Position numbers and translations under genes: made by a program
In this document: positions 10,706 to 21,736 of the stretch, piece by piece
How positions within the stretch are numbered: the first letter of the stretch is position 1
How the letters are laid out: each line of letters starts with the position of its first letter
NCBI RefSeq assembly: GCF_901933205.1
Contig: NC_044586.1
Location: 16,031,569-16,095,568 of the forward strand
Origin: Camarhynchus parvulus
Taxonomy: Eukaryota; Chordata; Aves; Passeriformes; Thraupidae
Direction of reading: 5' to 3'
Length of the DNA stretch: 64,000 bases
The notes under the pieces: model-generated
What the model saw: only the letters and a program-made list of their open reading frames with translations
What the model was told of the DNA's origin: nothing
Databases searched by the model: none

Positions 10706-12499
10706 CTAGCTATGAAACGTGGAGAGACTATGTCCTCATAGGCCAGCCAATAGAGTTTGCCTAGTCACCTTGGGAAGATCTCCAAGTCCTGGCTAACTCA
10801 AGGATCTATTCTAGTCCATTGCTGAGGGGGGAAACAGATCTTGAAATGGCTGAGGGGGAGCAGACACAATCAAGAAGAAGAAGTCGATTGAAATTGCTGA
10901 GGGGGAAAAAGGTATTGAAGACGGCTACACACAGTTCATGTTCTCAGCAGGATAAGTCAATAGCAGCAGTGAGTGGGAGCCATTGTTTCAGGACTGCTTT
11001 CTATGGGAAACCACTCTAGGTGCAGTGAACACATCTGTAGGCAACACTTAGCAGGCATCCTGCTTCAGTCAGGCCAGCAGCCCTGCATCAGAATGACGGG
11101 GGTCTCTGTCTCAGTCCTGGCTAGGGGGGCTTCAATCTCCGTCCCTCACGGTGGGAGCGGAGCAGATGAAGGATTTTCCACGGTGGGGCTACCAAAGGTG
11201 CCTCAGCAAGTTCATCTGGCCGAGAGGTGGGAAAATTCCTGGCCTATTGTCGCCAAGCAGGTGCAAGCATATAGGCCGCGTCGCCCTTTGGCAGGCCCTG
11301 CTGGAAGCAGTCACTGTAGACACAGCTGTGAAGAATCACTTGACAGGCCAGAATTCTGCTCAGGGGCCTCAGGATTTTTGGCATTTATCCGCCACCGGCA
11401 GGCCAGATTTCCCATCAGGGTCTTTAGGGTCCCAATGTCTGTCCTGGGAATGGTCGTGAGGCATATGAGGGGAACCTCAGACCGTCTTTCACACGGATCA
11501 GAAATCTATTGACTGAAATGGCCAAAAAGAATGCATAACATGTAGAATTGAGGGGGAAAAACCACCCAAACTCAAACCATTGGAGCAATATCATTCTAGA
11601 GAATGCCATGTATCTATGAAAAATACTAAAAATCTATTTTCAAGCGCATCTACAAATCACCGTTTTGCATCTTTTTTTTTTTTTTTTTGTTCTAAAGCTC
11701 TGGCACTTATCTGTCTCCTTTTTGAGCTAGTTCAGCTCATTAATCTGGTAAGAAAGCAGCTAAAAAGAAACAGAAAAACCTACGGGGAACAGGATGCCAC
11801 TTCAGCCATGTTGTAGGGAAGCATTAGGTCGGCCTTCTGTGTTGTAGAAATATGTCTGTCATACATGAAAACCAATGTGTAGCGCTATCTTCTTTTGAGC
11901 TTTCTCATTGCTACTGTGTTCCTGAATGATCAAGATGGTTTCAAAGCAAACAACAGCCAGCCCTCTAAGCTACTCCCCAAACTATTGCAATGGAATAACT
12001 TGATCAGGTGAAGAGCTCGCTATGCAAAGCTGAAGATGATGTCAAGAATGCTTTGTGGTGGATGACCATTGTTTGGGATCACTTATCCCTTACCCTCCCA
12101 TGTAGGTCTAGGAAAAACTGAAGTAGCCACAAGGCTTTTACAGCTGTTCTTGTCTTTTGGGATAGTAAGGACTTAGGGGAGTAAACAAAACTGTGGTGAG
12201 TTTTACTATTAACTTGATGGCTGCTTCACTCGCAATGAACTGCTTTGCATTTCAGCTTCCCCATCAGTAGAATGAGAAGAAGAATATCTTCCTTCCTGCC
12301 CAAAAGATGTTGAATTATGCCTGTGATGTCACGGACTTAAAAACGAAAACCATTGTGATTGAAAGGAAGTACTGGCATGCCACAAGGTAACTGTAGTGAG
12401 CTGTGTTTCCTCCTCAGCTTCGCTGGGATAGTAGAATATGAATGAGCAGCTCCAAAACTTTGTCTTAACATAGTCTGGTGACATATGTCAGTAGAGCAG
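10706..12499. other. Unassigned segment, possibly LTR or retroviral leader remnant
   Basis: The first 800 bases are moderately GC-rich. The word gctgaggggg occurs three times (about 10,821, 10,849 and 10,895). A 179-codon open frame lies at 10,973-11,512, but it matches no protein I know and overlaps another long frame. By position it may continue the LTR that begins at 8,560. From 11,520 on the sequence is AT-rich and unremarkable, with a T run near 11,671-11,688. Confidence 0.4.
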
Positions 12500-13865
12500 T
12501 GTCCTAGGGTGACTTGATGATGCTTGTATCCCCAGTCATCTGTTCTGCTAATGCTGGATATGATATTGTCTGCCTTCAAGACTGGTTCTGAGAGCAAAGG
12601 TGGGGGAGAAGAAGAAGCACGGAGTTTGTTATCAGAGGCTGCACTCACTCTTCTAAAAGCAACAGTGCTCCACATTCTGTGCTGCACTGCATTGTCCGGG
12701 CACTGACGAAGCAGAACAGAGCCTTCCTTTGCTTTTCAGTTGGTTTAGCTGGCTGAGGCAGAGTTTTGCCTGGACTGCGTTTGTTTCTTTCCCTTATCTT
12801 GGAACTGTTCAAAGCTGCTGCGGACTGGGACCTGGGGAGAACTGAGAGCTTGTACTTTGTGGCCTATGGGGGGCCTAGTCTGGGCAGCAGCCTTTCCCAG
12901 TGCTCGAGGGATTGATAGGAGAGCGAGCATCCACAGGAGAGACTTTCAGAATTTGTCGTCTCTTCAGAGCGGCAATTGAGTTTTGTCGTCTGGTACTGCT
13001 CAGTTTTTGTGCTGGGGAGTGCTTTGCCTGTTAAAGAAACAGGTTTTTTCCACTTCTCTCAGAGGAAATTTTTCCCAAACCAGTTGAGGGGAGGGGCCGT
13101 GTGGGTGGGCGTTCTGGCTGGGGGGGGGGGGGGGAAGGGGGGCCTGAGACATAAACTTGAAGGAATTTTGGAATTTTAGAGGAGCTGAGGTTTTACTTCG
13201 AGATAAGCCTTATTCGAGTTGATCAAAAGAAATAGGTAGGCCTTGATGAAGTTAAGAGTTAGTAGTTAACTAAGAATTGATTGCTTGCCAACATCATGTT
13301 TGGTTAGCTGGGTTTCTCATGAAGAATATAGAAACTGATCAATAGCTTGTAGGAACAGAAGACAATTGTAGGCCTCCTCTGTTCTGAAACCAATTAAAGA
13401 TGGGGAATGGGAGTTCTACCAATGGGTTCATTTGTCATATTTGCATTGGAAATGTCGAAAGTTCAGAAGGAGGAAGACTTCATTTATTTCCTCATTTTCG
13501 CACCCCTCCCCATGAAAGGGACCACCGACTGATTTTTGAGGAACAAACTAGGCATGCTTAATAGCTTTTGAACTAATTATCCTAGCAAGTAGGGGATGGG
13601 ATGTACTGAAATGATGAAGATGTATTTGTATTTTGGGTATTCAATACTTGTAGAGCTAAAAGGACTCTGGAATCACCTGTAAATCACAGTGTGTATTTGG
13701 GAGCTATCCTGCACGCTGCCTGGCCTTGCAATAAACATACACTTGCTAACTTTCAGCCGTTAGAGAGTCTTTGTCCGTCACAGTTGGATATCAGTACTAG
13801 AGCAATATTTTGAATCAATCACCCCTTCTTGAGGTTTGCTGCCAAATTTGCCCTGAAGCAGGACA
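12500..13865 (+). mobile_element. LTR B, ERVK-like solo LTR with TSD AGCAG, split by a nested LTR
   Basis: It starts TGTCCTAGGG and ends GAAGCAGGACA. Perfect 5-bp direct repeats agcag flank it at 12,495-12,499 and 13,866-13,870. It matches LTR A throughout, apart from each copy's private insertion. The host LTR is about 12,500-13,185 plus 13,830-13,865. It contains a G15-type run near 13,122-13,137 and has no internal genes. It is therefore a solo LTR and not one end of a provirus with LTR A, since it has its own TSD. Confidence 0.88.
13186..13783 (+). mobile_element. Nested LTR inside LTR B
   Basis: This AT-rich block, absent from LTR A, starts about TGAGGTTTTAC and ends gtccgtcaca, with a poly(A) signal AATAAA at 13,730-13,735 placed as expected near the LTR 3' end. 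About 45 further bases (to about 13,830) lie before the host LTR resumes. They could be a stub of retroviral leader, since gttggatatcag is at the primer-binding position. No TSD is clear, so the 3' limit is uncertain. Confidence 0.7.
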
Positions 13866-13887
13866 AGCAGGATGTGCGACTTCGAGA

Positions 13888-13990
13888 ATGCTGGAATCAC
13901 TTGGGTTGGAAAAGACCTTGAAGAAGATTGAGTCTAAATGGAATTAGCAAATCCAACCATCAAGAAATGTTTTGCTGTCTGAAGAGAACA
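13888..13990 (-). mobile_element. Possible short CR1 tail
   Basis: The + strand shows ggaatcacttgggttgg and aaaagaccttgaagaag, then catccaaccat-like text. This resembles the reverse complement of a CR1 tail. It is short and diverged. Confidence 0.4.
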
Positions 13991-14704
13991 TGGTTTATCG
14001 GGTCAGCTTTGCAAGTATTTGTGTCATCACAAGCATGCATGCCCAATGCATTAGATGGCTATAGAAGAAGAAACCTGTGCAAATCAACAGAATGATTCTC
14101 AGCGTAGGATAATGGCATGTTTCATCCTTCTTCCCGACTTCTTCCAATGAATTCTTTTGATCAAGTAATGATTGGAATTGTTACTCTTTTGACGGTTCTT
14201 ATGGTATTCCTGACATTTTTGGCATAGGAATGCCGAATGGGTTAATTGACCTAGTTTTTCAGATCAAGACCAAGATTTAGTGTTGCTTAAGCTGGAGGCA
14301 GAACTATTGAAATCCTCCAACCTCCTTCTTACTTAGTACCTAATTTCTATTACAAAATCAGTGCACAATCTTGTCCCTTAAGGTCCAGCTAGCTCAGTTG
14401 ATAGCAACAGGGTGACATGAGTAGGGCTCACCTGATGCTTCACCCAGAAGCCCTAAGGGGGCAGCCCTAGCACACAGTAATTCCATGCACTTGGACCATC
14501 CCAGTGCCGACATGGGATCACCAGAAGAGTAGAACTAGAGAGATTTAAACGAGACCTCTCTGCAGGAAGTGGCCAGAAGAAGACAGCAGAAATCCCATCT
14601 GTGTGTTTGTACAAATCATTTCAATGCCATTTACAGGAAAAGATCTTCAAATCGAGCCAGCTTTTTCTGCAGATTATTTACCAACTATATGCATTACATG
14701 GACA
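13990..14704. other. Unassigned sequence before the second satellite array
   Basis: No gene is seen. A tagctcagttgatag word near 14,389 resembles the A box of a tRNA or tRNA-derived SINE, but no B box or clover-leaf follows. Confidence 0.4.
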
Positions 14705-17700
14705 GTTTTCTAGGAGTTTGAGTTATGAATTTTCTGGGAGTTTGCAAGCAGCGCACACAATGCCAGCATTGTGCGGCTTGCTTCACAGCCTCTAGGAAGC
14801 TGCCACACTCTCCGTGTCCCAGAGGAGAAGAAGCGGCTCCTCCGCGTGCCGGGCACTGTGAGGGTCGCGCAGAGCATTGTCACCTACATGTTATCAAAAA
14901 ACTTTCCCACTATGTCTCGCAAGGAGAAAGTGTGCCAGGACAGAAAACATCTCCCCACGTGTTCTGGAGGTTGCACGGAGGTCTGCAGAGTGTTTTGCAC
15001 CAAGCAAAAGAAAGTTGTCCAAAACTCCTTCTATTGCCATCCTAATGTGAAATGGAAAAGGCAGGAGAGTGGTAAGGTACTGTTTTCTACCAGTTTGCAA
15101 GCTGCACACACAATGCCAGTGTTGTGCTGCTTCGTACTTCGCCTTTTGGAAGAAGCCACTCTCTCCAGCTCCCGGAGGCGGAAGCTGCTTCTTCGTGCAA
15201 AAAGCATTGTGCCGGTCACCGTGCGCTCCGGAGCAGGGTTTCTGCCGAAAGACGCCCGGGACCGGCGCTTTTGCTTCGGAGAGCTCTGTATCTTCGTCTG
15301 TAGCACCTCTTGTCACCTACACCTTAGCGGAAAGCTTTCCCACTGTGTCTCGCAAGGAGAAAATGTGCCAGGACAGAAAATATCTCCTGTCGTGTTCTAG
15401 AGGTTGCACAGTGGTCTGCACAGTGTTTTACACGGAGTTCTGCACAGTGTTTCGCACCAAGCAAAAGAAAGTTGACCAGAACTGCTTCTATTGCCATATT
15501 AATGTGAATGGAAAAGGCAGGAGAACGGTAAGGTACTGTTTTCTAGCATTTTGCAAGGTGCACACACAATGCCAGTGTTGTGATGCTTCGTTCTTTGCCT
15601 TTCAAAACATGCCGCTCTCTATGGGTACCGGAGGCGAAGAAGATACTGTTTTCTAGCAGTTGCACGGAGCTCTGCAGAGTGTTTTGCACCAATCAAAAGA
15701 AAGTTGTCCAAAACTCCTTCTATTGCAATCCTGCTGTGAATGGAAAAGGCAGTAGAACGGTAAGGTACTGTTTTCCAGCATTTTGCAAGGTGCATACACA
15801 ATGCCAGTGCTGTGCTGCTTCGTTCTTCATCTTTCAGAAGATGCTGCTCTCTCCGGCTCCCGGACGCGAAGAAGCGGCTTTTTAGCGCAAAGACCATTGT
15901 GCCGGTCACAGTGCGCTGCGGAGCGCGGCTTCTCCAGAAAGACGCCCAGGACCGGCGCTTAGCTTCGGAGAGCTCCCTATCTTCGTCTTTAGTGTCTCTT
16001 CTCACCTACATCTTAGCAGAAAGCTTTCCCACTGTGTCTCGCAAGGAGGAATTGTGCCAGGACAAAAAAAATCTCCCATCGTGTTCTAGAGGTTGCACGG
16101 TGGTCTGCACAGTGTTTTGCACGGACTTCTGCACAGTGTTTTGAACGAAGCAAAAGAAAGTTGTCCAAAACTTCTTCTATTGCAATCTTAATGTGAATGG
16201 AAAAGGCAGGAGAGTGGTAACGTACAGTTTTCTACCAGTTTCAAAGCTGCACAAACAATGCCAGAGTTGTGCTGCTTCGTTCTTTGCCTTTCGGAAGATG
16301 CCGCTGTCTCCGGCTACCGGAGGCGAAGAAGCGGCTTCTTCGCGCAAAGAGCACCGTGCCGATCTCCGTGCGCTCCGGAGCGCGGCTTCTGCCCAAAGAT
16401 GCCCATGGCCTGCGCTTAGCTTTGGAGAGCTCCTTATCTTCATCTTTAGCGCCTCTTGTCACCTACATCTTAGCAGAAAGCTTTCCCACTGTGTCTCAAA
16501 AAGAGATACTGTTCCAGGTCTGAAAACATCTCCCATCACATTCTAGAGGTTGCACGGAGCTCTGCACAGTGTTTTGCACGGAATTCTGCAGAGTGTTTTG
16601 CACCAAGCAAAAGAAAGTTGACCAGAACTGCTTCTATTGCCATATTAATGTGAATGGAAAAGGCAGGAAAATGGTAAGGTACTGTTTTCTATGAGTTTGC
16701 AAGTTGCACACACAATGCCAGTGTTGTGCTGCTTCGTTCTTCACCTTTCAGAAGATGCCGCTCTCTCCGGCTCCCGGAGGCGAAGAAGTGGCTTCTTCAC
16801 AGAATGAGCATTGTGCCGGTCTCCGTGCACTCCGCAGCTCGGCTTCTGCCGAAAGATGCCCGGGGCGGGCGCTTAGCTTCGGGGAGCTCCGTATCTTCGT
16901 CTTTAGCGTCTCTTCTCACCTACATCTTAGCAGAAAGCTTTCCCACTGTGTCTCGCAAGGAGAAACTGTGCCAGGACAGAAAACATCTCCCATCGTGTTC
17001 TAGAGGTTGCATGGAGCTCTGCACAGTGTTTTGCACGGACTTCTGCACAGTGTTTTGAACGATGCAATAGAAAGTTGTCCAGAACTCCTTCTATTGCAAT
17101 CTTAATGTGAATGGAACAGGCAGGAGAACCGTAAGGTACTGTTTTCTACCATTCTGCAAGCTGCACACACAATGCCAGTGTTGTGCTGCTTCGTTCTTTG
17201 CCTTTCGGAAGATGCCGCTCTCTACGGCTACCGGAGGCGAAGAAGCGGCTTCTTCACGCAAAGAGCATTGTGCTGGTCATCGTGCGCTCCGGAGCGCGGC
17301 TTCTGCCGAAAGACGCCCGGGGCCGGCGCTTAGCTTCGGAGAGCTCTGTATCTTCATCTTTAGCATCTCTTGCCACCTACATCTTAGCAAAAAGCTGTTC
17401 CAATATGTCTCGCAAGGAGAAACTGTGCCAGGACAGAAAACATCTCCATCGTGTTCTAGAGGTTGCACAGAGGTCTGCAGAATGTTTTGCAAGAAGGAAA
17501 AGAAAGTTGTCTAAGACGCCTTGTATTCCAATGTTAATGTGAATGGAATATGCAGGAGAGTGGTAGGGTACTGTTTTCTATCAGTTTGCAAGCTGCGCAC
17601 ACAATCCCAGTGTTGTGCTGCTCCATTCCTTACCTTTCGGATGCTGCCACTCTCGCCGGCTTCCGGAGGCGAAGAAGCGACTTGTTCGCGTGCAAAGCAT

Positions 17701-18290
17701 TGTGCCGGTCGGGCAGGGCATTTTGCCAGTGGCAGAGCATTGTGCTGGTCGTGGTGCGCTCTGGGGCGTGGCTTCTGCCGAAAGACACCCGGAAGCGGTG
17801 CTTAGCTTTGAAGAGCTCCGTATCTTCGTCTTTAGCGTATCTTGTCACCTACATCTTAGCAAAAAGCTTTCCCACTATGTCTCGCAAGGAGAAACTGTGC
17901 CAGGACAGAAAATATCTTCCATCGTGTTCTATAGGTTGCACAGAGTTCCGCAGAGTGTTTTGCAAGAAGGAAAAGAAAGTTGTCCAAGACGCCTTGTATT
18001 CAAATGTTAATGTGAATGGAAAAGGCAGGAGAGTGGAAAGGTACTGTTTTCTATAAGTTTGCAAGCTGCGCACACACTGCCAGTGTTGTTCAACTTCGTC
18101 CTTCTTCTTTCTGAAGCTGCCGCTCTCTCTGGTTGCCGGAGGCGAAGAAGCGGCTTCTTCGCGTGCACAGCATTGTTCCGGTTGCGCAGAGCATGGTGCC
18201 GGTCGCGCAGAGCACTGTGCCGGTCACAGAATATTTTGCTGGTCACAGTGTACTCAGTGGATAGGAGGATAGAGAAGCTCCTCTGCCCAG
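14705..18290. repeat. Satellite array 2, about nine monomers
   Basis: The same monomer as at 1-960. The anchor word gaaagttg occurs at 15,010, 15,467, 15,699, 16,156, 16,613, 17,070, 17,502 and 17,975. The spacings are 457, 232, 457, 457, 457, 432 and 473 bp. The first monomer (from about 14,705) lacks most of its core, the third is deleted to about half length, and the last fades out near 18,290 after a short run of 21-bp subrepeats (ccggt.gcgcagagca type, 18,178-18,240). Each full copy has the GC-rich core with inverted repeats. No intact gene is implied by the open frames, which shift between monomers because most periods are not multiples of three. Confidence 0.96.
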
Positions 18291-18349
18291 TCCCTGACTT
18301 CCCCCATGCACCACTTCAGGCTGTGGGCTCCTCACAGGAACAGCAGCTT

Positions 18350-18800
18350 TGTAGAAAACCATTGGTAGTCATGCTTAACAAGATCAACAGGAGACACCAA
18401 TGGGCACTTGCAGCCACACAGGGCAAAGATTCCCTGGGCTGTTTTAGGAGGAGTTTTGCCAGCAGCGGAGGACAAGGCAAGAACAAGGTGAGGCAGCGGA
18501 GAACAAGGCTCTTCTCAAGGCTGTCCAGTGATGCGCAGGAAACACCCAGCACAAATTGCAAGAAAAAGAAAAAAGAAAATGCATTTCCACAGAAGAGAAA
18601 AGTGCTTTTACTCCAAGAATGATTGAGCACAGGCACAGATTTTCTAGAGAGGTCATCGAGTCTCCTTCCTAGGGGATATTTGAAACAGGTTTCAACCTAT
18701 TAGTGTCAACCTGGCCTGGCTGACCCTGCTTCAAGCAGGGATTTGGACTAGGCACTCTCCAGAGGTACATCTCAGCCTTAGTAGTTCTCTCATAATGTTA
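18350..18800 (+). mobile_element. CR1 LINE 3' region
   Basis: Words follow the CR1 sense strand in order: gcacttgcagcc near 18,405, cctgggctgttttaggagg near 18,434, caaggctcttctcaaggct near 18,504, gaccctgcttcaagcaggg near 18,721, ggatttggactagg near 18,738, and ctccagaggtac near 18,757. Reading frames are broken. It abuts the end of the satellite array. Confidence 0.85.
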
Positions 18801-19187
18801 TTTAGGTTTACTTGCTGGTAGGCAAAGTTTATGTAAGAGATAAACAAGTGTGGAGTTCATTTATAGCCATTCTGATGTGGTACCATCAAGAGCTCATTGT
18901 AGCAATCATCACTAAACTTCTCAGCTCCACTCAACATTTTAGTAAATTAGCTGAAACTCAGTGGCTCATCTGTCTTCACTTTGAAACAAAGAACTTAAAA
19001 AAAATCCTTGAACGCGAGAAGATAAACCAGAATTATTTGGCAAAAATAGCAAATCAATGTACCTCTCTGAGCAGGGTATGCCCTATTAAATTCCCTCTCT
19101 GATTTTTGGGTGGCAAAATTATGTGGGCAATCCCAAGCCCAAACCTAAGGCAAATTCCACATTTAGCCTTTAAACCTAATCTCAGGC
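18800..19187. other. Unassigned AT-rich sequence
   Basis: One 96-codon + strand frame (18,812-19,102) is present. It shows no recognisable domain, and no other support for coding was seen. Confidence 0.4.
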
Positions 19188-19571
19188 TGTTGTGGTTTGA
19201 TGCTGGCCCAATGCCAGGCACCCATGAAAGTCATTCCTTCACCCTCCCCTAGCACAGCTGGGCAGAGTGGAGAAAAATTGAATGAAGGCTTCCTTAGTTG
19301 ACATAAGGACTGTGAGAAACACACTCCAAGGGCAAAACAGACTCAGCTTAAAAGCACAAGGTGAATGTATCACTAAAAAAATCAGAGGGGACTAATGAGA
19401 AGTAAAACAAGCCCATAAAAACACCTTTTTTCTCCAACCCCTCCCTCCTTCCCACCAACAACTCAGGATCTGGGGGTTTGGTCAGTTCATCACATGAGAT
19501 ATTTCACTGCTCAGGGAGAGGAGTCCTTCCCCTGGTGTGCTGTGGGGTCCCTCCCACAAGAGACAGTTCTC

Positions 19572-20223
19572 TGTGAAATTTATTTTTCCTGAATTTATTA
19601 CCAATCAAATAAAATTAGGATAATGATGTAATATATGTTAGAAATAATTCATGCTATAAAAGGATGTATTTTATAAAGATTGTGAAATCCAAACAAGTCT
19701 CTGACCACAAACAGCCTGAGATGCAGATGTCTATTCAAACTCCGAAATTCCTGAAGGCGGCCAGATAATGATCTGCATTTAGCTTATGAATAGACGCACC
19801 CAGTGGGATGATCACTGTTATCCCAAGTCATCAGAAGACGCCTAAGAGCGATCATCGCCCTGTGGATAACATCGATCAAGATAGATGAAGTCGCCAGAAA
19901 GATACATGTGAATATGCGACTTGCCAGGATTCGATCAACGCTGACTATCAACCAGGAAATGGCGATTGTCCAGCTCTGCACAGTGAAAGAACCAACCATG
20001 CAGAGTTACAAAAGAAACTGGGACTCCTCTGCCTCGGGCATAATAAACTGTATAAAACATCCCTGCTAGAAGCGGCTCTCGTGAACGAGGGGAGATTCAA
20101 TGCAATAGAGGTTGGATCCAGGTTCATCCAGTGCTGATCCCAGGCTCGACGCGGTCTCTTTGGCTGTGGTGGTTTTGAGGACCGTATTTTGGTTGTGGAA
20201 AAAGATAAATAAATCTTTTCACA
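19572..20223 (+). mobile_element. LTR inserted in the ERVL LTR
   Basis: It starts TGTGAAATTT and ends TCTTTTCACA, so its ends are inverted copies (TGTGAAA and TTTCACA). A TATA-type word ctataaaagg lies near 19,654, and AATAAA-type signals lie near 20,042 and 20,206. It has none of the ERVL words of its surroundings. A clear TSD is not visible. The 50 bases after 20,223 are AT-rich and might belong to the element. Confidence 0.65.
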
Positions 20224-20743
20224 ATTGTGATAATTTGGCTTTTGATTGATCATTTATAACAATGATAAAAACAAATTTTATAAACATCTTGCTCCCACCC
20301 CGCCCTTCTTCCCTGGCTCAGCTTCACTCCTGATCTTCTCCAGCTCCTTGGCTGCAGCAGTATAGGGAGATGAGGAGAGAGGGTTGTGGTCAGTCCCTCA
20401 CACATTGTCTCTGCCACTCCTCTCTCCTCAGGGGAAGGACTCCTCACACTCTTCCCCTGCTCCAGTGCAGGGTCCCTGCCAAGGGAGACAGTCCTCCAGG
20501 AACTTCCCCAGTGTGAGTCCTTCCCAATGGCTGCAATTCTACACAAACTGTTCCACAGTGGATCCCTTCCACAGGGTCAGACCTTCAGGAACAGGCTGCT
20601 CCAGAGTGGGTCCCCCACAAGATCACAGTCTTGAACAAACCTGCCCCAGCATGGCCTTCCCACAGGTCAAGCATCCTGTGGGCATGCCCCTGCTCCAGTG
20701 TGGGCTCCTCCATGAGCTGCAGGTGGATCTCTGCAGCCCCGTG

Positions 20744-21391
20744 TGTTGTATTGTGTTCTTACACGTTTTAGTTGCATTAAGTTGTACTTAGGTTTATCCG
20801 TGTTTCCCACCTGTTATAGTGGTTCAACCCCGGCTGCCTCCTTCCTTCTTGTTAATGTCAATCTCCCTACCTCCTCCCCCTCTTCCCCAAAAGTGGCTGA
20901 ATCCTTCCCTTAACCCCTCCCTGGTGTCCTGTCCTTCACTTGACGGCCCATCCTCTCCTTCTAGAAACTTCTACCAAGGGCGTCGAGTGATAGGTTCAGG
21001 CATTGGGGCCCCTCCCTCAGGTGGCTCTTATTGGTCCCCCTACCTGCCTTTTTCCCTGATCCCCACGTCCTCCTGTATCCCAACTGGCAGGCGGACAAAC
21101 CCCTACCGGGTTTACTCCCCCCTTTATAATACCCTGCAGACCCCATTTTGGGTGTCCTCAGTTGGCTCGATCTCCTGGGTTAGGGACCTTTTTTGAGCTC
21201 CAGAATAAACCTGGACTTTGCCCCCAACTGGAGTCCGCTGTCCTTCTTCTACCTACGTCGTGCTGCTGTCTTGTCTGAAAGGTGAAAGCCTTAGCCACTC
21301 TCTTGACCTCCCAAGGAACGGGAGAGTGTCCCTTGCTGATCGCTGTGCCACAGCAAGCCGGGGTAACTCTGAGCACACAATTGGAGAGGCA
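20744..21391 (+). mobile_element. Second LTR inserted in the ERVL LTR
   Basis: It starts TGTTGTATTG and carries a tttataat TATA-like word near 21,122 and AATAAA at 21,203-21,208. Taking the end at ggagaggca, the flanks ccgtg (20,739-20,743) and ctgtg (21,392-21,396) form an imperfect 5-bp TSD. An alternative reading is TGTGTTG...GCACACA (20,742-21,379), which gives better inverted ends but no TSD. Pyrimidine-rich text near the start is characteristic of this LTR type. Confidence 0.65.
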
Positions 21392-21736
21392 CTGTGACAC
21401 CCATGCCCTCAATGGGCTGCAGGGGAGCCTCAGCTGCAGGAGCACTTCTGCCCCACCTTCTGCCCTGACCTGGATGTCTGCGGGACTTTTCCTCTCACAT
21501 GTTCTCAGCCCTCTATCTCCAGCTGCAACTGATGTTGCGCAGCAACATTTTTCCCCTTCTAAATGCATCATCGCGCCATCCTTGATAGGCTCAGCCTTGG
21601 CCAGCAATGGGTCCAGGTCATCCCGAAGCTGTCTGAAATTGACTGTGCGGGATATGGGAGAAGTTTCATCAGCTCCCACAGAAGCCACCTCTGCAGTCTC
21701 ACTTTTACCAAAACCCGGCCACGCAAACCCAGTGCA

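Larger units (their letters stand above)
19188..21736 (+). mobile_element. ERVL-type LTR material broken by two other LTRs
   Basis: It begins TGTTGTGGTTTGATG and ends caaacccagtgca, both typical of avian ERVL LTRs. Host parts are 19,188-19,571, about 20,275-20,741 and 21,392-21,736. The last has the ggctgcaggggagc, ttttccccttctaaa and gcctcagccttggccagc type words. The first two host parts are not a simple left and right half: both contain the ggtcagt...gagacagt stretch. Either two LTR copies or a local duplication is therefore involved. No outer TSD was found and no genes survive. Confidence 0.75.

Noticed and set aside
10973..11512. 179-codon open frame in the LTR-rich zone as a retroviral gag remnant
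   Set aside because: No gag motif such as a zinc knuckle is visible, other frames overlap it, and its position fits LTR or leader sequence as well.
8751..13865. LTR A and LTR B as the two ends of one provirus
   Set aside because: LTR B has its own matching 5-bp TSD on both sides, so it inserted alone. The DNA between them shows no gag, pol or env.
14383..14460. tRNA-like start (tagctcagttgatag)
   Set aside because: It resembles an A box, but no B box, anticodon stem or acceptor pairing follows at the right distance. At best a decayed tRNA-derived SINE head.
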